Source of the DNA: Neobacillus endophyticus
Lineage (GTDB): Bacteria; Bacillota; Bacilli; Bacillales; Cytobacillaceae
DNA length: 64,000 bases
Assembly (NCBI RefSeq): GCF_013248975.1
Contig: NZ_JABRWH010000001.1
Coordinates: 1 to 64,000, forward strand
Direction of reading: 5' to 3'
This document shows, one piece after another, positions 19,874 through 27,596 of the stretch. The position numbers and the translations under genes are program-made. How positions within the stretch are numbered: the first letter of the stretch is position 1; each line of letters begins with the position of its first letter. The notes below the pieces were generated by a model. That model saw only the letters and a list, made by a program, of their open reading frames with translations. It did no database searches and was not told the DNA's origin.

Positions 19874-20706
19874 GAGTTTCCTCCTAGTTGTGTTAAGATA
19901 TTATCCCTCATCCTTATTACATCAGGAAATATTCCCGTCCATTTTTCAAAAGCAAGTGCCCCTTGAAAAACAAACATATCAATACCGTTCTGGATACTTG
20001 CTCCTTTTCGTTTAGCATCCTGTAAAAATTGTGTTTCCAACGGATTGTATATAATATCACAAACCAAAGCTTGTTGCATTAAGTTTGTAAGCTCTATTGG
20101 CTGTTCAGCTGTTTTTGGGGACATACCGATTAATGTCGTTTGGATGATTAAATCATAATCTGCCAAATGGTTTTCTGCCTCTAATAAGGAATAGGCATTG
20201 GACACAACAGGATATGGACAAGATTGGATTAAATCACTAGCCTTATCAACCGTCCGATTGGCAATATCAATCCCCCGAGGATTTTCTTTAGCTAACGTAA
20301 AATAAATAGCTCGTGCTGCTCCGCCAGCTCCAATAACCAATATTTTTTTTCCTTCGATTGTAGGAATTTGTGTCATAAGTCCTTTTAAGAATCCTGGACC
20401 ATCTGTATTATACCCGATTAATTTTCCACCTTCATTGACAACTGTATTGACAGCTCCAATATTCTCAGCCAATTCATCTATACCGTCAAGAAAAGGAATG
20501 ATATTGCTTTTATGCGGTACTGTTACATTAAACCCGCCAACGCCGATTGCTCTTAAGCCATTGACAGCAGCTTGCAAATCATCATTCTTTACTTGAAAAG
20601 GAAGATAATGGGCATCTATATTATATAGTGAAAATAAATCATTGTGCATGACCGGAGACATCGAATGTGCTATTGGATCACCAATTACCGCAAACAGTTT
20701 CTTCAT
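19867..20706 (-). CDS. aroE: Shikimate dehydrogenase (NADP+)
   Basis: AroE reduces 3-dehydroshikimate to shikimate in aromatic amino acid synthesis. The 279-residue protein begins MKKLFAVIGDPIAHSMSPVMHN (substrate-binding SxS motif), has NVTVPHKSNII with the catalytic lysine, NTVVNEGGKLIGYNTDGPGF, and the dinucleotide loop IGAGGAARAIYF. The usual length is near 280. It sits between yqeH and yhbY, the standard Bacillus arrangement. Confidence 0.97.
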   Translation of the reverse strand: MKKLFAVIGDPIAHSMSPVMHNDLFSLYNIDAHYLPFQVKNDDLQAAVNGLRAIGVGGFNVTVPHKSNIIPFLDGIDELAENIGAVNTVVNEGGKLIGYNTDGPGFLKGLMTQIPTIEGKKILVIGAGGAARAIYFTLAKENPRGIDIANRTVDKASDLIQSCPYPVVSNAYSLLEAENHLADYDLIIQTTLIGMSPKTAEQPIELTNLMQQALVCDIIYNPLETQFLQDAKRKGASIQNGIDMFVFQGALAFEKWTGIFPDVIRMRDNILTQLGGNSC

Positions 20707-20765
20707 TTGTTTCTCCCCGCAAACTTATCTATTTAGACTTACCTGTATTATCACATTACGTTCTA

Positions 20766-21872
20766 TTAAATTAGTGATTTTCGAATCATCGCTTGAACGC
20801 CTTTTGGTACATAGGCGACTACTTTTGCTCCAGGTTCGTTAACCGTTATCCAGCCTAATCCAGAAAAAACGATATCTGTTTTTGGTTCTTTAATCATAAA
20901 TTCTTGTTTGACAAGCTCTGGGAAATGCTCTAACTGTTCCCGTCTTGGAGGCGACAGTAATTCACCCGCATGTTTTTCATAAAGTTCAGCCGCTGTTTCT
21001 GTTTTTGTCCTGTGAATTTTTATTTCATTTGATACGTAGCAAACAAATGATCTTCTGCCTCCGCTGATATAATCAAACCGGGCAAGTCCTCCGAAAAATA
21101 AAGTCTGGCCTTCATTTAGTTGAAAAACCATTGGCTTAATTTCCTTTTTAGGAGTAATTATTTTTAAATCCCCTTTATCTATATAGTGGGCCATTTGATG
21201 GTGATTGATGATACCTGGTGTATCCATTAAGGCCTTTCCATCTTCAAGTGGTATTTCAATGATATCCAATGTTGTTCCAGGGAAATGAGATGTAGTAATG
21301 ATATCCCCTTCACCCGTCACTTCTTTAATAATCCGATTAATAAAGGTTGATTTCCCAACGTTTGTACAACCTACAATATAGACATCTTTGCCATTTCGAT
21401 ATTCATCAATTGCAGCTGCTGCTTCTTTTATTCCCCATCCTTTTGACGCACTAACGAGAAAAACTTCTTCTGGTCTTAAACCGAGCTCTCTCGCCTCTGA
21501 TTTCATCCAATGAATTAGTTTATTGTGTTTTACTGATTTAGGCAAAAGATCCACTTTATTTCCAACAAGCAGAACGTTGTTTTCACCTACAAATCGATGC
21601 AATCCTGGAAGCCAGCTTCCATTAAAATCAAAAATATCGACGATCATCACAATTAAAGCCTTTGTTTCTCCAATTCCATTAAGAATTTTCAAAAAGTCAT
21701 CATCCGTTAACTCGACATCTTGAATTTCATTATAGTGCTTTAATCGAAAGCATCTTTGACAAATGATAATTTCTTTTTCTAAGGCCGAGGCAGGTGCATA
21801 CCCTATTTTCTCCGGTTCTTCCGTCTGAATTTTTACGCCGCAGCCAATACATACTTGCTTTTGATCACTCAC
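20766..21872 (-). CDS. yqeH: Ribosome biogenesis GTPase YqeH
   Basis: YqeH is a circularly permuted GTPase needed for 30S assembly. The 368-residue protein starts with a zinc finger (CIGCG and, later, CQRC, about 9-41) and has its G motifs in permuted order: G4 GNKVDLLP near 107, G5 SASKG, then G1 GCTNVGKST near 170 and G3 DTPG. The start is a GTG behind GGAGG. It follows yqeG by 3 bp and precedes aroE. Confidence 0.96.
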   Translation of the reverse strand: MSDQKQVCIGCGVKIQTEEPEKIGYAPASALEKEIIICQRCFRLKHYNEIQDVELTDDDFLKILNGIGETKALIVMIVDIFDFNGSWLPGLHRFVGENNVLLVGNKVDLLPKSVKHNKLIHWMKSEARELGLRPEEVFLVSASKGWGIKEAAAAIDEYRNGKDVYIVGCTNVGKSTFINRIIKEVTGEGDIITTSHFPGTTLDIIEIPLEDGKALMDTPGIINHHQMAHYIDKGDLKIITPKKEIKPMVFQLNEGQTLFFGGLARFDYISGGRRSFVCYVSNEIKIHRTKTETAAELYEKHAGELLSPPRREQLEHFPELVKQEFMIKEPKTDIVFSGLGWITVNEPGAKVVAYVPKGVQAMIRKSLI

Positions 21873-21875
21873 AGT

Positions 21876-22391
21876 TTAATCCTCCCATTGCAACATCCCT
21901 CTTTTTCGAAACCAATTCAATATTCTTCGCTCCGCAAAACGGTTGAATTTTGTCATAAATCCGTCCGTTTGAGCTACAGGGACAACAAGGATTGTGTGAA
22001 AACCACTGCGATTACCACCAAGTACATCTGTCATTAGCTGATCACCAATGACCACAGCCTCTTCCTTTTTAATACCCATTTGCGACAATGCTTTTTTAAA
22101 GGCTCCAGCCATAGGTTTTTTCGCCTGATAAATAAACGGAATTTGAAGCGGATCGGCAAATGCCTTTACTCTTGTTTGATTATTGTTAGAAACAATGGTG
22201 ATCAGTATATTATGTTTCTTCATATCATCAAACCAGCTAATTAATTTAGGAGTAGCGTTTGGCCGGTCCCATTCAACCAATGTATTGTCCAAATCTGTAA
22301 TAATCCCTTTAATTCCTCGTTCCTTTAAATGCTGTGGAGATATATCAAAAATACTTTTAACATGCTCATTTGGTAAAAAAATTTCAAACAC
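21876..22391 (-). CDS. yqeG: YqeG family HAD-type phosphatase
   Basis: A 171-residue HAD superfamily (IIIA) phosphatase with catalytic motif I DLDNTLVEWD (near residues 36-45), motif II SNN, and motif III/IV VVIGDQLMTDV. The substrate is not known; bacterial members are tentatively related to phosphatidylglycerophosphate phosphatase-like HADs. The start is a GTG behind GAGGTG. It is first of the yqeG-yqeH-aroE-yhbY-nadD-yqeK-rsfS-yqeM series. Confidence 0.92.
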   Translation of the reverse strand: MFEIFLPNEHVKSIFDISPQHLKERGIKGIITDLDNTLVEWDRPNATPKLISWFDDMKKHNILITIVSNNNQTRVKAFADPLQIPFIYQAKKPMAGAFKKALSQMGIKKEEAVVIGDQLMTDVLGGNRSGFHTILVVPVAQTDGFMTKFNRFAERRILNWFRKRGMLQWED

Positions 22392-22660
22392 TCAGTTTAC
22401 ACCTCATTATAATTCCAAGTATCCAACAAATCGGTTTCGCCCTTTTCTTGTACCATCATAACTAATTTCATCTTTTGTTTCAAAAGAAAAGTGGAATCCT
22501 CTTGTCATTTTATTGATTCAGCTCTTCATTTCTTAATATTCGCCAAAAAGCAACATTTCTCGCATGTTTCATTGTTTTTTTATGATGGTAAACACAAAAA
22601 TAATGTAGTTTTTTTGAAATTTAAAAATATTTTTCGACAAACATCTACTTTTTTATCACT

Positions 22661-22759
22661 TGTGGATAAAGTTATTAACATTATACCCGTTGAACCGGTA
22701 AGATTTTTCCAATTTACAAACAATTTACCAACAAATTATCCACCGGGCTCTGTGGATAA
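22661..22759. promoter_or_regulatory. DnaA box cluster upstream of sda
   Basis: Three DnaA boxes lie within 100 bp: TGTGGATAA at 22661-22669 (perfect, reverse orientation), TTATCCACC at 22736-22744 (one mismatch) and TGTGGATAA at 22751-22759 (perfect). In B. subtilis DnaA boxes upstream of sda make the gene respond to replication initiation; the layout here is the same. Within the 488-bp yqeG-sda gap this is the main structure I see. Confidence 0.85.
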
Positions 22760-22768
22760 AGCAGGCGA

Positions 22769-22797
22769 TTGTTCTACAGGAATAAATTTGGTAGATT
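22769..22797 (+). promoter_or_regulatory. Candidate sigma-A promoter of sda
   Basis: TTGTTC, 17 bp, TAGATT, starting 9 bp after the last DnaA box and about 80 bp before the sda start. The -10 is only a partial match to TATAAT. Confidence 0.5.
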
Positions 22798-22879
22798 AAG
22801 GGTACAACATCTGAACGTACTATTTTATGTATAAAAACTAAAAATAGAACTACGAAAAAAAGTGGAGGTGGAGTCTGCC

Positions 22880-23020
22880 ATGCGAAAATTGTCAGATGAA
22901 TTGCTGATTGAATCCTATTTTAAAGCAAAGGAACTTAATTTAAGCCCGGATTTCATTAACCTTATTGAGTGCGAAATTCACCGCCGTTCCTTGTATAATA
23001 AAATCAAAATTTCATCTTAA
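22880..23020 (+). CDS. sda: Sporulation histidine kinase inhibitor Sda
   Basis: Sda is a helical-hairpin checkpoint protein that binds KinA and blocks the phosphorelay when replication is disturbed. The 46-residue product begins [21 protein letters not shown] and ends [20 protein letters not shown], close to the B. subtilis protein. The ATG at 22880 follows GGAGGTGGAG. Its position next to yqeG and behind DnaA boxes agrees with replication-linked control. A hairpin terminator follows directly. Confidence 0.93.
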   Translation: MRKLSDELLIESYFKAKELNLSPDFINLIECEIHRRSLYNKIKISS

Positions 23021-23032
23021 CATCTAAAACCT

Positions 23033-23058
23033 GCCCTATAAAGGGCTTTTCTTTTTTT
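23033..23058 (+). terminator. sda terminator
   Basis: GCCCT and AGGGC arms followed by TTTTCTTTTTTT. On the minus strand there is no comparable T-run, so it serves sda rather than psd. Confidence 0.8.
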
Positions 23059-23092
23059 GTAAGGAACTTTCTGCACCCATTGCAAACAATTT

Positions 23093-23875
23093 TTATTTAT
23101 GCATGGTTCCCAGTTTCGCTCCAACGTATAATTCTTGAGGCGTTTTTAAATCCGGATTTAGTTGGAATGTGTTTTTTTCAAATAATAAGACAACTGTCGA
23201 TCCAAAACTAAAATAGGCCATTTCGCCTCCCTTTTCCAGCTCTGAGCCTGCATGTATCGTTTCAATGGAATTGACGAACATCGCTCCAACTTTTACAACC
23301 GCTATATGTCCAAAATCCGTTTTTATTTCAGTGATCACTCGATAATTTTTCGCAAGTGTCCGCACCCCGTATTTTAAGCCCAATTTATTGACAGGATAGG
23401 ATTTCGAGCCAAGTTTCCATTGCTTTGTTATAGTACCATTAACAGGACTATGTATCCGATGATAATGACTTGGACTTAAATACAGGATGATATATGTACC
23501 GTTTAAATATTTTTCCAGAACTTCTCTGTCCCCAAGCATTTCTTCAATGGAATAAATTTTCCCCTTAACCATAATTTCACTTGATTCTTTAATTGGTCCA
23601 ACATCCTCAAAAACCGCATCTACCGGGCTTATGACTGAATCAGCACTTGCATCCACTTCTCTCGCATCTTTTTTTAACTTTCTTACAAATAACGCATGAA
23701 GTGTCGGGTATTCATGAAGCCCTTTCTCCATTTCGTCCTGATTTAAATGATAAGCCTTTGCAAATACGGGTACCATAAAGCGACTGGAACGTGATTGGGC
23801 AAATTTTTTTAAAATAACTGAAGTCCATCTTCCATTTGTTAATTCAATCAATAATCGATAAAGCGGTTGAATCAT
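23093..23875 (-). CDS. psd: Phosphatidylserine decarboxylase proenzyme
   Basis: Psd decarboxylates phosphatidylserine to phosphatidylethanolamine at the membrane. The 260-residue proenzyme has PSHYHRIHSPVNG in the core and the self-cleavage site FGST (Gly225-Ser226), where the serine would become the pyruvoyl cofactor. It is the prokaryotic type II form by length. The ATG at 23875 follows GGGGGG. It is divergent from pssA, which makes its substrate, with 129 bp between the starts. Confidence 0.96.
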   Translation of the reverse strand: MIQPLYRLLIELTNGRWTSVILKKFAQSRSSRFMVPVFAKAYHLNQDEMEKGLHEYPTLHALFVRKLKKDAREVDASADSVISPVDAVFEDVGPIKESSEIMVKGKIYSIEEMLGDREVLEKYLNGTYIILYLSPSHYHRIHSPVNGTITKQWKLGSKSYPVNKLGLKYGVRTLAKNYRVITEIKTDFGHIAVVKVGAMFVNSIETIHAGSELEKGGEMAYFSFGSTVVLLFEKNTFQLNPDLKTPQELYVGAKLGTMHK

Positions 23876-24004
23876 GTACAGCCCCCCAAAAAGTGTAAAA
23901 TTACTCTTTACGAATAAACATAAAAACCTTAGAATGAAATAAATTAGAGTAAATTATGGAAATTTAAATCCCTTCCCCCTGTTAGAAAGGAGTGGTGTGA
24001 AGAA

Positions 24005-24544
24005 ATGTTTTTATTACATGTTCTCGACCAGACAGTAAAAAAGCTAAAAGCACAAACAGCCAATGTCATTACGTTAGCAAATTTATCATTGGGCGGATTT
24101 GCCATCGTTTTTGGGATTAAAGGAAATTTACGATTAAGCTTACTGCTTATTTTTGTAGCCGCACTTGCCGACCGTTTTGATGGGATGATTGCGAGAAAGT
24201 TCCATATTGAATCAGATTTAGGCAAACAATTGGATTCCATGAGTGATATTATATCATTCGGTGTTGCACCTGCACTATTACTATATCAAGGAATTCTCCA
24301 TGAATTTGGCGGGCCTGGTTCCTTTTTTACCATTTTTTATATCGGATGCGGAGCCTTTCGATTAGCACGTTTTAACATTTCTGAAAGTAATGGTTACTTT
24401 ACCGGGCTTCCCATAACTGCGGCAGGGTGCTTAGTCACCTTAAGTTTTTTGAGTATTTCTTATCTCCCGCCGGAAGCCTTTTTATTCATCATCATCATAT
24501 TATCATTCCTTATGGTCAGCACCTTTAAACTGAAAAAAGTGTAA
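24005..24544 (+). CDS. pssA: CDP-diacylglycerol--serine O-phosphatidyltransferase
   Basis: PssA makes phosphatidylserine from CDP-diacylglycerol and serine, feeding Psd. The 179-residue integral membrane protein has the CDP-alcohol phosphotransferase signature in full: D56xxD59G60xxA63R64, then G73xxxD77xxxD81, followed by several hydrophobic helices. The ATG at 24005 follows AAAGGAG at a somewhat long spacing. It is divergent from psd and followed by its own terminator. Confidence 0.96.
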   Translation: MFLLHVLDQTVKKLKAQTANVITLANLSLGGFAIVFGIKGNLRLSLLLIFVAALADRFDGMIARKFHIESDLGKQLDSMSDIISFGVAPALLLYQGILHEFGGPGSFFTIFYIGCGAFRLARFNISESNGYFTGLPITAAGCLVTLSFLSISYLPPEAFLFIIIILSFLMVSTFKLKKV

Positions 24545-24566
24545 TCCTATATATTTTTCACATTTC

Positions 24567-24607
24567 AATGACTTACTTTGGGCGGATCCAAGGTAAGTCA
24601 TTTTTTA
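24567..24607 (+). terminator. pssA terminator
   Basis: AATGACTTAC and GTAAGTCATT arms, then TTTT. Confidence 0.8.
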
Positions 24608-24713
24608 CTAATTTCTATTTTCTTCGAAATAAAATTTTATGGACAGACACAATTTCCTGTTTTTTTCATAGGAATTAATAATAGGCTTTAGTCCAATACG
24701 GGGGTGGATATGG

Positions 24714-25430
24714 ATGTCTGGAATCTTGACAGCTCTCGGATATTTAGTAAAGGAATTTTTGTTTCTCGTTTCTTATGTAAAGAACAACGCCTTCCCTCAA
24801 CCCCTATCGGCCGCTGAGGAAAGAAAGTACTTGCGTCTTATGGCAGAAGGGGATTCTCACGCACGGAATATGTTAATTGAACACAATTTGCGATTAGTCG
24901 CTCATATTGTCAAAAAATTTGAAAACACCGGTGAGGATTCGGAGGATCTTATTTCTATTGGAACCATCGGCTTAATCAAAGCGATCGAAAGCTATTCTGA
25001 AGGAAAAGGAACAAAACTAGCCACATATGCCGCAAGATGTATTGAAAATGAGATCCTCATGCATTTGCGGGCTCTCAAAAAAACAAAAAAAGATGTTTCT
25101 CTTCACGACCCGATAGGCCAGGATAAGGAAGGTAATGAGATTTCCCTGATTGATGTTCTTAAATCAGAATCTGAAGATGTAATTGATACCATACAGCTTA
25201 ACATGGAGCTGGAAAAGATTAAAAAGTATATTGAAGTTCTTGATGACCGGGAAAAAGAAGTCATTATCGGCCGATTTGGACTTGATTTGCAAAAAGAAAA
25301 AACACAACGAGAAATTGCCAAAGAACTAGGTATTTCCCGCAGCTATGTATCAAGAATTGAGAAGAGGGCTTTAATGAAAATGTTCCATGAATTTTATCGG
25401 GCAGAAAAAGAAAGGAAGAAAAAAAATTAA
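24714..25430 (+). CDS. sigK: Sporulation sigma factor SigK (pro-sigma-K), uninterrupted
   Basis: Sigma-K directs late mother-cell transcription. The 238-residue protein has the hydrophobic pro-sequence ([20 protein letters not shown], removed by SpoIVFB in B. subtilis, where it is about 20 residues) followed by [12 protein letters not shown], region 2 with [18 protein letters not shown] and [15 protein letters not shown], and region 4 with [22 protein letters not shown]. The gene is continuous; the skin element that splits sigK in B. subtilis 168 is absent. A CATAGGAAT at 24668-24676 is only a near match to a sigma-E/K -10 box. Confidence 0.97.
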   Translation: MSGILTALGYLVKEFLFLVSYVKNNAFPQPLSAAEERKYLRLMAEGDSHARNMLIEHNLRLVAHIVKKFENTGEDSEDLISIGTIGLIKAIESYSEGKGTKLATYAARCIENEILMHLRALKKTKKDVSLHDPIGQDKEGNEISLIDVLKSESEDVIDTIQLNMELEKIKKYIEVLDDREKEVIIGRFGLDLQKEKTQREIAKELGISRSYVSRIEKRALMKMFHEFYRAEKERKKKN

Positions 25431-25458
25431 GTGCCGGACATTATTCCGGCACTTTTTT
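25429..25458. terminator. Terminator between sigK and the lipoprotein gene
   Basis: AAGTGCCGG and CCGGCACTT arms with TTTTT on the plus strand and an A-run to the left. The stem overlaps the stop codons of both convergent genes, so it probably serves both. Confidence 0.85.
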
Positions 25459-26415
25459 TCCCTTTGCAAGGATCGTCGTCCAATTTTTTCCTGAGTCATT
25501 GGAGATAAAAACATCATTTTGATATGTCGTAAAGGCCAGCTGCTTCATATTTTTAGGATTCACAGCGACATAGGTTATAGGATTATCATAATTTAAAAAG
25601 GGAATGGAAATATTTTCTTGTTCCCCTGTTTTAGGATTCACCTTCTTAAATAAAATAGCGTTATTTTCTACACTGGAATATATGATTGTGTCTCCAGAAA
25701 AGGTAAGAGCTGTTACCATGACGGGGCTTGTGACTGGTTTCATTGAATTCCCGTAGTCAGTAGAATAATAAATACCGGTCCTTGTGGACATCGCCATTAT
25801 TGCCCCGTGAGAAGGATGAACCGCCAGCATCCCAAGTGAATCAGCGGCAAATCCTTTGAAAGCACTCTTTCCCCACGTTTTCCCATTATCTTTTGTATAG
25901 TATACTCCTTGATTTAACTGGTTTGCCGGTTGCTCATTCAACACATAAATGACATGACTGAAATTACCGGCCGCAAAGAACCTAAATGCATCCTCTGCAT
26001 GGAAGGTGATTGGGCTATAGGATTTTCCTTTATCAAGACTTTTAACTAAACCTAAAGGATCCTTAAGCCCAGATCCTTTTTGAGGATGTCCGCTCGCAAT
26101 ATACCCTTCATCAATTGCCTGGAATCCTGTATAGTTATGTAAATTCGTTGTAGATTGATACCAATTCCCTTTTTTATACATTTTTATTCCGCTTTTTGTT
26201 GCGATATAAAGGGAATCATCATTACCTGGAAAACCTAAACCTTGAATGCTGCTTACCTTTAAGTCATTTGCCTCGACAATTTCATATTTTGCCTTTGCTG
26301 CCGTATTCGTGGCCTTAATCAATTTTGGGGGATCCGGACTGTAAGTTGAGCAACCGGATATAACCAAGATCAGGTATACCAATATTATAGGAAAGATTTT
26401 TGAAAGAAGCTTCAT
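25441..26415 (-). CDS. Beta-propeller lipoprotein with Asp-box repeats
   Basis: A 324-residue secreted lipoprotein: signal peptide with lipobox VISGC (Cys22), then a sialidase/Vps10-like beta-propeller with several Asp-box motifs (SLDKGKSYS, TKDNGKTWGK, STDYGNSMKP, SNDSGKNWTT). Similar Bacillus proteins are annotated as F510_1955 family glycosyl hydrolases, but no catalytic residues can be assigned, so a binding or sensor role is equally possible. AGGAGG lies upstream of the ATG. It is 43 bp downstream of the response regulator and probably co-transcribed, which suggests joint function or control. Confidence 0.8.
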   Translation of the reverse strand: MKLLSKIFPIILVYLILVISGCSTYSPDPPKLIKATNTAAKAKYEIVEANDLKVSSIQGLGFPGNDDSLYIATKSGIKMYKKGNWYQSTTNLHNYTGFQAIDEGYIASGHPQKGSGLKDPLGLVKSLDKGKSYSPITFHAEDAFRFFAAGNFSHVIYVLNEQPANQLNQGVYYTKDNGKTWGKSAFKGFAADSLGMLAVHPSHGAIMAMSTRTGIYYSTDYGNSMKPVTSPVMVTALTFSGDTIIYSSVENNAILFKKVNPKTGEQENISIPFLNYDNPITYVAVNPKNMKQLAFTTYQNDVFISNDSGKNWTTILAKGKKVPE

Positions 26416-26457
26416 TTTTTCCTCCTGAAATCCATAAATTTATAAATTTCTGAGTTT

Positions 26458-27132
26458 TCAATTCTTATTCACCCACTTATACCCCATCCCCCATACCGTT
26501 GTCAAATATTCCTCTGCCGGAAAACCCGTTTTTCGCAATTTTTCTCTAAGGTTTCGAACATGTGAGTCAATAGTTCGATCTTCTGTTGACACTGCATACC
26601 CCCAAATAGATGTCAAAAGATGCTCCCTGGTAAAAACTTTGTTGCGGTTTTGCAGAAATAGTCCCAGTAAGGCAAATTCCTTTGGCGTTACAGGGATTTT
26701 CTGACCAGCATAGGATACCTCAAAGGACTCTTCATTTAAAGTTAAACCATTAAAATAGAGTAAATTACTGCTGCTTTTCCTCCGTAAAACTGCTTCCATT
26801 CTTGCAATTAATTCCTCTTCATCAAAAGGCTTGGAAATATAGTCATCTGCCCCTATTTTTAAGCCATTAACTATATCGGCTTTTTCATTTCGGGCTGTAA
26901 GCATAATAATCGGTATATCCCAGTTTTTGCGGATTTCCTTACATGCCTCCCAGCCATCCATTTCCGGCATCATAATATCCAAAAGAATTAGATCTGCTTG
27001 TTCTTTTTCAAGATAACTGATTGCCTCCATCGCAGAAGTGAACTTTAAGCAAATATATCCTTTTGGCTTTAAATAAAGGGTTAATAAATCTAACATTCTA
27101 ATTTCGTCATCTACGATTAGAATCTTTCTCAT
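26458..27132 (-). CDS. OmpR/PhoB-type response regulator (no kinase gene adjacent)
   Basis: A 224-residue two-component response regulator: receiver domain with acidic pair D8/D9, phosphoacceptor D52 in LILLDIMMPEMDG, T79 and K101 (ISKPFDEEEL), then a winged-helix DNA-binding domain (VTPKEFALLGLFLQN, VFTREHLLTSIWG, TIDSHVRNLREKLRK). GGAGAGG precedes the ATG. Such genes usually sit beside a sensor kinase; here the downstream partner is a lipoprotein and upstream is a divergent sporulation peptide, so the cognate kinase must be elsewhere or absent. Target genes are unknown; autoregulation with the lipoprotein is possible. Confidence 0.9.
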   Translation of the reverse strand: MRKILIVDDEIRMLDLLTLYLKPKGYICLKFTSAMEAISYLEKEQADLILLDIMMPEMDGWEACKEIRKNWDIPIIMLTARNEKADIVNGLKIGADDYISKPFDEEELIARMEAVLRRKSSSNLLYFNGLTLNEESFEVSYAGQKIPVTPKEFALLGLFLQNRNKVFTREHLLTSIWGYAVSTEDRTIDSHVRNLREKLRKTGFPAEEYLTTVWGMGYKWVNKN

Positions 27133-27238
27133 TGCTTCCCTCTCCTGATCAAATAATATGGATAAATTATACTATAAGTCTGTACCTAATAAACCGAAAT
27201 TTCTTTTACGTTCGGATCGCCCAACTAAACACATGCCT

Positions 27239-27267
27239 ACTCAAACTATAAAAACGTTCATATGTTA
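27239..27267 (+). promoter_or_regulatory. Candidate sigma-K promoter of the YjcZ-like gene
   Basis: CATATGTTA at 27259-27267 is a full match to the sigma-K -10 consensus CATANNNTA, with an AC at 27239-27240 at a roughly suitable -35 distance. It lies 28 bp upstream of the start of the sporulation peptide. Confidence 0.45.
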
Positions 27268-27295
27268 ATAATAAATGAAGAAAGGAGGATCTAAA

Positions 27296-27478
27296 ATGGC
27301 TTATGGTGGTTTTCCATATTCACCCTCTCCCTGGGGCTATCCGGCTGCCTATCCCGGCTCACCAGCCTCTTATGGCACTTACGGCGCGGGCACAGGTATT
27401 TGGATTGCTATCATTATCATACTCTTCATCCTGCTATTCATCTTCGGAGCCTGGTGGTGGTTCACTTGTTTCTATTAA
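27296..27478 (+). CDS. YjcZ-like small sporulation membrane peptide
   Basis: A 60-residue protein: a Gly/Tyr/Pro-rich head (MAYGGFPYSPSPWGYPAAY...) and a hydrophobic tail IAIIIILFILLFIFGAWWW. This Gly/Tyr head plus ILFILL-type helix is the pattern of the YjcZ family of Bacillus sporulation proteins. I take the ATG at 27296, 6 nt after AAAGGAGGAT, rather than the upstream ATG at 27275, which lies ahead of that site. A sigma-K-like promoter precedes it and a terminator follows, so it appears to be a single-gene transcript. Confidence 0.7.
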   Translation: MAYGGFPYSPSPWGYPAAYPGSPASYGTYGAGTGIWIAIIIILFILLFIFGAWWWFTCFY

Positions 27479-27487
27479 TCCTTTTTT

Positions 27488-27520
27488 GCTTGTGCCCCTA
27501 GCACAAGCTGTTTCATTTTT
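27488..27520 (+). terminator. Terminator after the YjcZ-like gene
   Basis: GCTTGTGC and GCACAAGC arms followed by TGTTTCATTTTT. Confidence 0.75.
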
Positions 27521-27596
27521 AGGAAGTGTGAATCATCGAACTTTCCAGAAAATAAGATATAATGGAATAGTACATATTGAAATGGGGGTATGATCT

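Noticed and set aside
24668..24676. CATAGGAAT as a sigma-E/sigma-K -10 box for sigK
   Set aside because: It lacks the TA of CATANNNTA and no clear -35 is present, so it is noted only in the sigK entry.
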